The notes beneath the pieces are model-generated. The model saw only the letters and a list, made by a program, of their open reading frames with translations, searched no databases and was not told the origin of the DNA. Both the position numbers and the translations under genes were made by a program. From NCBI GenBank assembly GCA_022432975.1, contig CM039514.1, positions 9,779,519 to 9,843,518 on the forward strand: 64,000 bases of DNA, given 5' to 3'. The DNA is from Begonia masoniana (lineage: Eukaryota > Streptophyta > Magnoliopsida > Cucurbitales > Begoniaceae). Positions 60,642 to 64,000 of the stretch are shown piece by piece; the first letter of the stretch is position 1, and each line of letters opens with the position of its first letter.

Positions 60642-62693
60642 TGTAGCACCCGGTTCCATCGAACCGATTTTACCTTGTCATCTAATAGTGTACACTTTAT
60701 GGATGAAATTGGGAGAATTATTGATTAGGTTAATGAGTGACTAAGTAAGGGCATAACGGTAAATGGAGATTTATAGTGGATAACATATTTAAGGAAGGGT
60801 TTAATGAGATTTAGCCGCAACTGTTTTCTCATTTTTCTTTCTCGGTATTCAGCTCAAGCTCAGCAGAGCTCTCCAGGCGATTTGCTCTCCGATTTCCATT
60901 CCTCTACCTAGGTGAGTTTTCTTGAGTTTTAGTGGCTAGATAACAGAGAGAGTACAATGTGTGTTTTGGGAATGCTATAAATGAGAGTAGGTTCAGGTTT
61001 AGGTGATAAACCGAGAATGCACGATTAATAGAGTTCCAAATTAGCTTCCTTAGGTTTCTGAATGGTTTAGAATGAGTTATAGTGAAGATTGAATTAACGC
61101 TCTGTTTATGATTTTAGGTGAGCAAAATCCCGAGATAGCTTGCAACCCAACTTTTTCCAGGAAGTCAGGTTAGTAGAGTATGTGTGTGTCTTTGGGTCTA
61201 CATCACAAAATATTAGGTTTATGCTTGTTTAAATGTTTTCTGTATGTCATGTATCATGTTTTGGAAAGAACACGAAAATGAATTAACATGTAATGGCGAA
61301 CAAGGTATGAACAGAATGTAACAGATCAGCTGTTAAGGGAACTAATCCGCCCCTTAATCGATAAAGAGGATTTATAACTTTGGAAAAATTGATCCGCTTC
61401 CCAATGGAATTTAGGATCAGATCAGCTGTTAAGGGAACTAATCCGCCCTTTAATTTATGAAGAGGATGTATGACTTTGAGAAAAATGATCCCACTCCCAA
61501 TGGAACCGAGGGATCAGATCAGTGAAAGAACGTGAATGCAACAGAGATGTGAAAGTAGACACTGCATGTCTAGGATTTATGTTTCAGCATATCATTTCAT
61601 TGTTGCTTTACTTACTTAGCATTAGGCTAATAGATGAGTTTTGTGAGGTAAGTGAAGAAGCCTTAGAAAGTGTGTTCTCTGAGCATGTTGAGGACTAGGC
61701 TGGTTGGGGGAGCACTTCAATGCCACAGTTTGGTGTTCTGATGAGGCGGTTTAACTATTGTCTATATATGAAGTTTCAGTGGTTAGGTGTTTCATGGAAG
61801 TGTGCAGAGGGTTTTAATAACATTAGTAGTTTTGATGTTTTTAACAACTTTATGGTTTTCTTGTTCTGAGTATGAAAAACATGATTTGGTTTAGAGGTCG
61901 TTGCGTTGCTGGATATTTTTATAAAGTTGTGGATTTAGGTTGTTTTGAATAGCTGCTGTGAAAATTTACAAGTTCTTTTAGTTGGCAGAGTTGTCTGTTT
62001 GTTTAGAGTGTTACTGTTCACTTGTGTATGTAGTCTATCGATGGATGTAATCTACCGGTGGATGTAGTCTATCGGTGGATGTAATCTACCGGTGGATGTA
62101 GTCTATCGGTGGATGTTGTCGAACGGTAGACGTGTGTAATGGGTTTTGTCGTTTTATGATCGGTGGATGTGAGTATTAGGAATTTGTTGTTTTATGACCG
62201 GTGGATGTGAGCGTAGATGTGAGTAATAGAGTTTTTCATTTTGTGACCGGTGGACGTGTGTAGTCGACGCGTCGTTCGACTGACGTGACCGGTGGACGTG
62301 TGTGAAGTCGACGTGTCATTCGGCTGACGTGAGCGGTGGACGTTGGTAGCAGAAGGAGCCTTTTGTTTCTGCTTCTACCGCCGACACTGTTTAGCAATGG
62401 ATGTCTTCTATTCCTGTTTCTACCGCCGAGACTATTCTGTCTCTAATAATACCGCTAGAACTATACAGCGGTAGATGTGTTCTGTTTTTCTTTTGTCTTC
62501 ATTCAACCAACAGTCTTTAATATTTTAATTATTTAATGAATGTCGTTTTATATAAATATTTTCCGCTACAAGTTTTTACATTTAAGGATCAAATTTTGAT
62601 TTTTGAGTGAAATTTTAAGTTTTTCTCAGAATGTCAAAGTGTGGTTCAGTATTATGTGTAGCGAACCGGGTTTATATAATTCGGGGTGTTACA
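60642..62693 (+). repeat. 5' LTR of element B
   Basis: 2,052 bp with TG...CA ends. The tandem zone at about 62030-62350 has CTACCGGTGGATGTAGTCTA-type units, then TGACCGGTGGACGTGTGTAG with CGACGCGTCGTTCGACTGA units. Confidence 0.82.
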
Positions 62694-62696
62694 GTA

Positions 62697-62707
62697 TGGT
62701 ATCAGAG
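62697..62707 (+). promoter_or_regulatory. Primer-binding site of element B
   Basis: TGGTATCAGAG, three bases after the LTR end, as in element A. Confidence 0.88.
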
Positions 62708-62848
62708 ACATTCAGTTAAACCGTTCAAAAGATTACTCATTAGTGCCAATCGTTGCATGGAAGTACTTCAACAACTGTAAGTGTTTATGTTAACCTTAGC
62801 TATTAGATATTTATGAGAGTAATTAACTTTGTCCAGGAATATAGCAAA

Positions 62849-63269
62849 ATGGCTAGACGACCAGGAAGCCCAAGAGTATCAAGAGAGATGCCAAATTTGA
62901 GAAGTGAGGAGGACCCTAGTGTAATTAGGCAGCTGACAGACTTGGTGCGCCAACAGACAGATTTGGTTCGTCAGCAGTCCGATCAGTTGGGAGTATTGTT
63001 GAACCGAGAAGTACATGGAAGTGCCAACTTGAGTTCCAGTAGTGAGCATTCAGGAGACCGATTCCGGATGCTACAGCCGCCCACACTTGATGGAAAATCG
63101 TCCAATCCGATTGTTGCTGAGGAGTGGCTTAGGAAGATTGAGAGCATGTTCAGATGTGCCAACATCGGAGAAGGAGACAAAGTCACTCTGGCAACGTTCC
63201 ATTTGGCTGGGGACGCTCAACTTTGGTGGGAAACAATAGAGACCACCACTGATGTTCTGGCTGTGTCCT
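62849..63269 (+). pseudogene. Gag N-terminal part of element B, interrupted by LTR C
   Basis: From MARRPGSPRVSREMPNLRSE. A heptad-like stretch (LTDLVRQQTDLVRQQSDQLG) precedes the retrotransposon gag domain: FRMLQPPTLDGKSSNPIVAE then EWLRKIESMFRCANIGEGDK and TLATFHLAGDAQLWWETIE. The frame is open to TTTDVLAVS, where LTR C (TGTAATACCC) begins, so the rest of the capsid domain is displaced. A start 36 bp upstream (62813) is possible, but the equivalent of element A (AKMPK) favours 62849. Confidence 0.82.
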
Positions 63270-64000
63270 TGTAATACCCAAAATAATGATTAGGTAATTT
63301 CCTTAACCGTTTTAACGGTCGTGTTTAATTAATTTTCCCGGTTTAAAATTTTATGGCGAGCTTAATTAATTACATGTGGATTTAAGCTAGGTTGGGTGGC
63401 AAAGTTGTAATAATGGAGATTTGAGACCGGTATTTAAAGAAAATGGAAAGGGTTCAAACTTCATTTAAACCACTGTAGCCGACATCTTCTACTCTTGGCA
63501 ATTTCTTATTTCCCAAGCTCTTGCTCTCTGCTTTCAGCATACTCTCTTCGACGATAGGTTTCTCTGCCACCACTCGACTACTCTGTGCCCGAGGTATGCA
63601 ATAGACAATGTAGCTATCCGTTAGTTTATTAGCCCTGTTTTCTACTCGGCATTGGAGTTTTGGATTTTCCAATGGCCGACTAATAATAAGAACATTTGAA
63701 ATCTGGAAGTGGTAATGTCTTTCTGAATCGATTTTTGGACACTAAACAACCAACCCTGAGTTATCGCTAATTGAATCTGTCTGTTCTGGGTTTTGGATTT
63801 CTAACTGCACAGAGGACTATACTAGGGATTCGGGAGTGACTTCAGCTATTAGATCCTAGGGCGACTTGTGATTAGGACTAATAGAATTTTGTTTTAACTA
63901 CTGCAATGCGAATGTTTTAGGTGAAGAAGTTTGAAGAGAAAGGAGCTCAAATCGCTAAGGAGACCAGGTAAGTGAATGTATAGGATTTCCGGCCAATAGG
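63270..64000 (+). mobile_element. LTR C, gypsy-type, runs off the right edge
   Basis: Begins TGTAATACCCAAAATAATG exactly where element B's gag is broken. It resembles the other LTRs in its TGTAAYACCC start and in the order of a TATA-like TATTTAAAG (63431) followed by a leader with splice-like AGGTGAAG and AGGTAAGT phrases. The end is not visible, so solo or full cannot be decided. Confidence 0.7.

Larger units (their letters stand above)
60642..64000 (+). mobile_element. Gypsy-type LTR retrotransposon B (family F2), incomplete in window
   Basis: LTR 60642-62693 (TGTAGCACCCGG...GGGGTGTTACA), primer site, then a gag gene. It is a diverged relative of element A: the LTRs share CAGCAGAGC, GTGAGCAAA and the duplicated AGATCAGCTGTTAAGGGAAC block (about 61321 and 61421). 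It is inserted in A's 3' LTR after AGTAG. Its own gag is cut at 63269 by LTR C; its remainder and 3' LTR lie outside the window. Confidence 0.82.

Overview
This is a window of nuclear DNA from a flowering plant, almost certainly a eudicot. It has spliced genes from plant-specific families (a PLS-class PPR protein, a HIPL protein, an AATP1-type AAA-ATPase, a D6PK-type AGC kinase and an EDR2-like DUF1336 protein). They sit in AT-rich DNA packed with nested copia, gypsy-type, MULE and hAT elements. I see no prokaryotic or organellar features, and I cannot name the species.

Layout. 1-5915 is a reverse-oriented LTR (family F1) swollen by two minisatellites: a 24-bp/82-bp composite array and, nested in it, a 45-bp array of about 21 near-perfect copies. 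5916-7380 is a decayed copia fragment. 7407-16009 is a gene island: PPR (+), HIPL (+) and AATP1-like ATPase (-). The ATPase first exon carries an unbroken 1,501-base T run (poly-A on the coding strand). 16818-20237 is a foldback MULE-type element (9-bp TSD) holding a 2,565-bp solo F1 LTR (5-bp TSD). 20722-26215 holds a copia relic split by a small LTR element, then a hAT transposase relic. 27325-29031 is the AGC kinase with an overlapping uORF.

29396-42773 holds two MULEs of one family. The better one (33213-42773, TSD of 9-10 bp) has long TIRs and two convergent genes, a MuDR-type transposase and a second gene resembling the 'putative plant transposon protein' family. The second gene is split by a 4.4-kb solo LTR carrying an (AT)n run of about 467 bp and a 16-bp minisatellite of about 66 copies. 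44666-47068 is the EDR2-like gene (-). 49312-50146 is a non-autonomous hAT with a perfect 8-bp TSD. 50939-53294 is another solo F1 LTR, inserted in an inverted repeat. 53534-64000 is a chain of gypsy-type elements: A is cut by B, and B is cut by a third LTR, C.

The host genes do not form a pathway: organelle RNA processing (PPR), cell-surface dehydrogenase-like protein (HIPL), membrane-anchored ATPase, auxin-transport-type kinase and lipid-binding EDR2-like protein. Several belong to families whose Arabidopsis members, as I recall, lie near one another on chromosomes 3 and 5, so this may be a conserved gene neighbourhood broken up by transposons.

The most unusual signals are the 1.5-kb homopolymer inside a coding exon, the repeated growth of minisatellites inside LTRs around a shared CGGTRGATG-like core, and the two-gene MULE with inward promoters in its TIRs. 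Part of the oddity may be technical: the PPR and HIPL frameshifts all fit single-base insertions, and a duplicate at 37222-37619 differs from its parent mainly by single-base deletions, as expected from incompletely polished long-read sequence.
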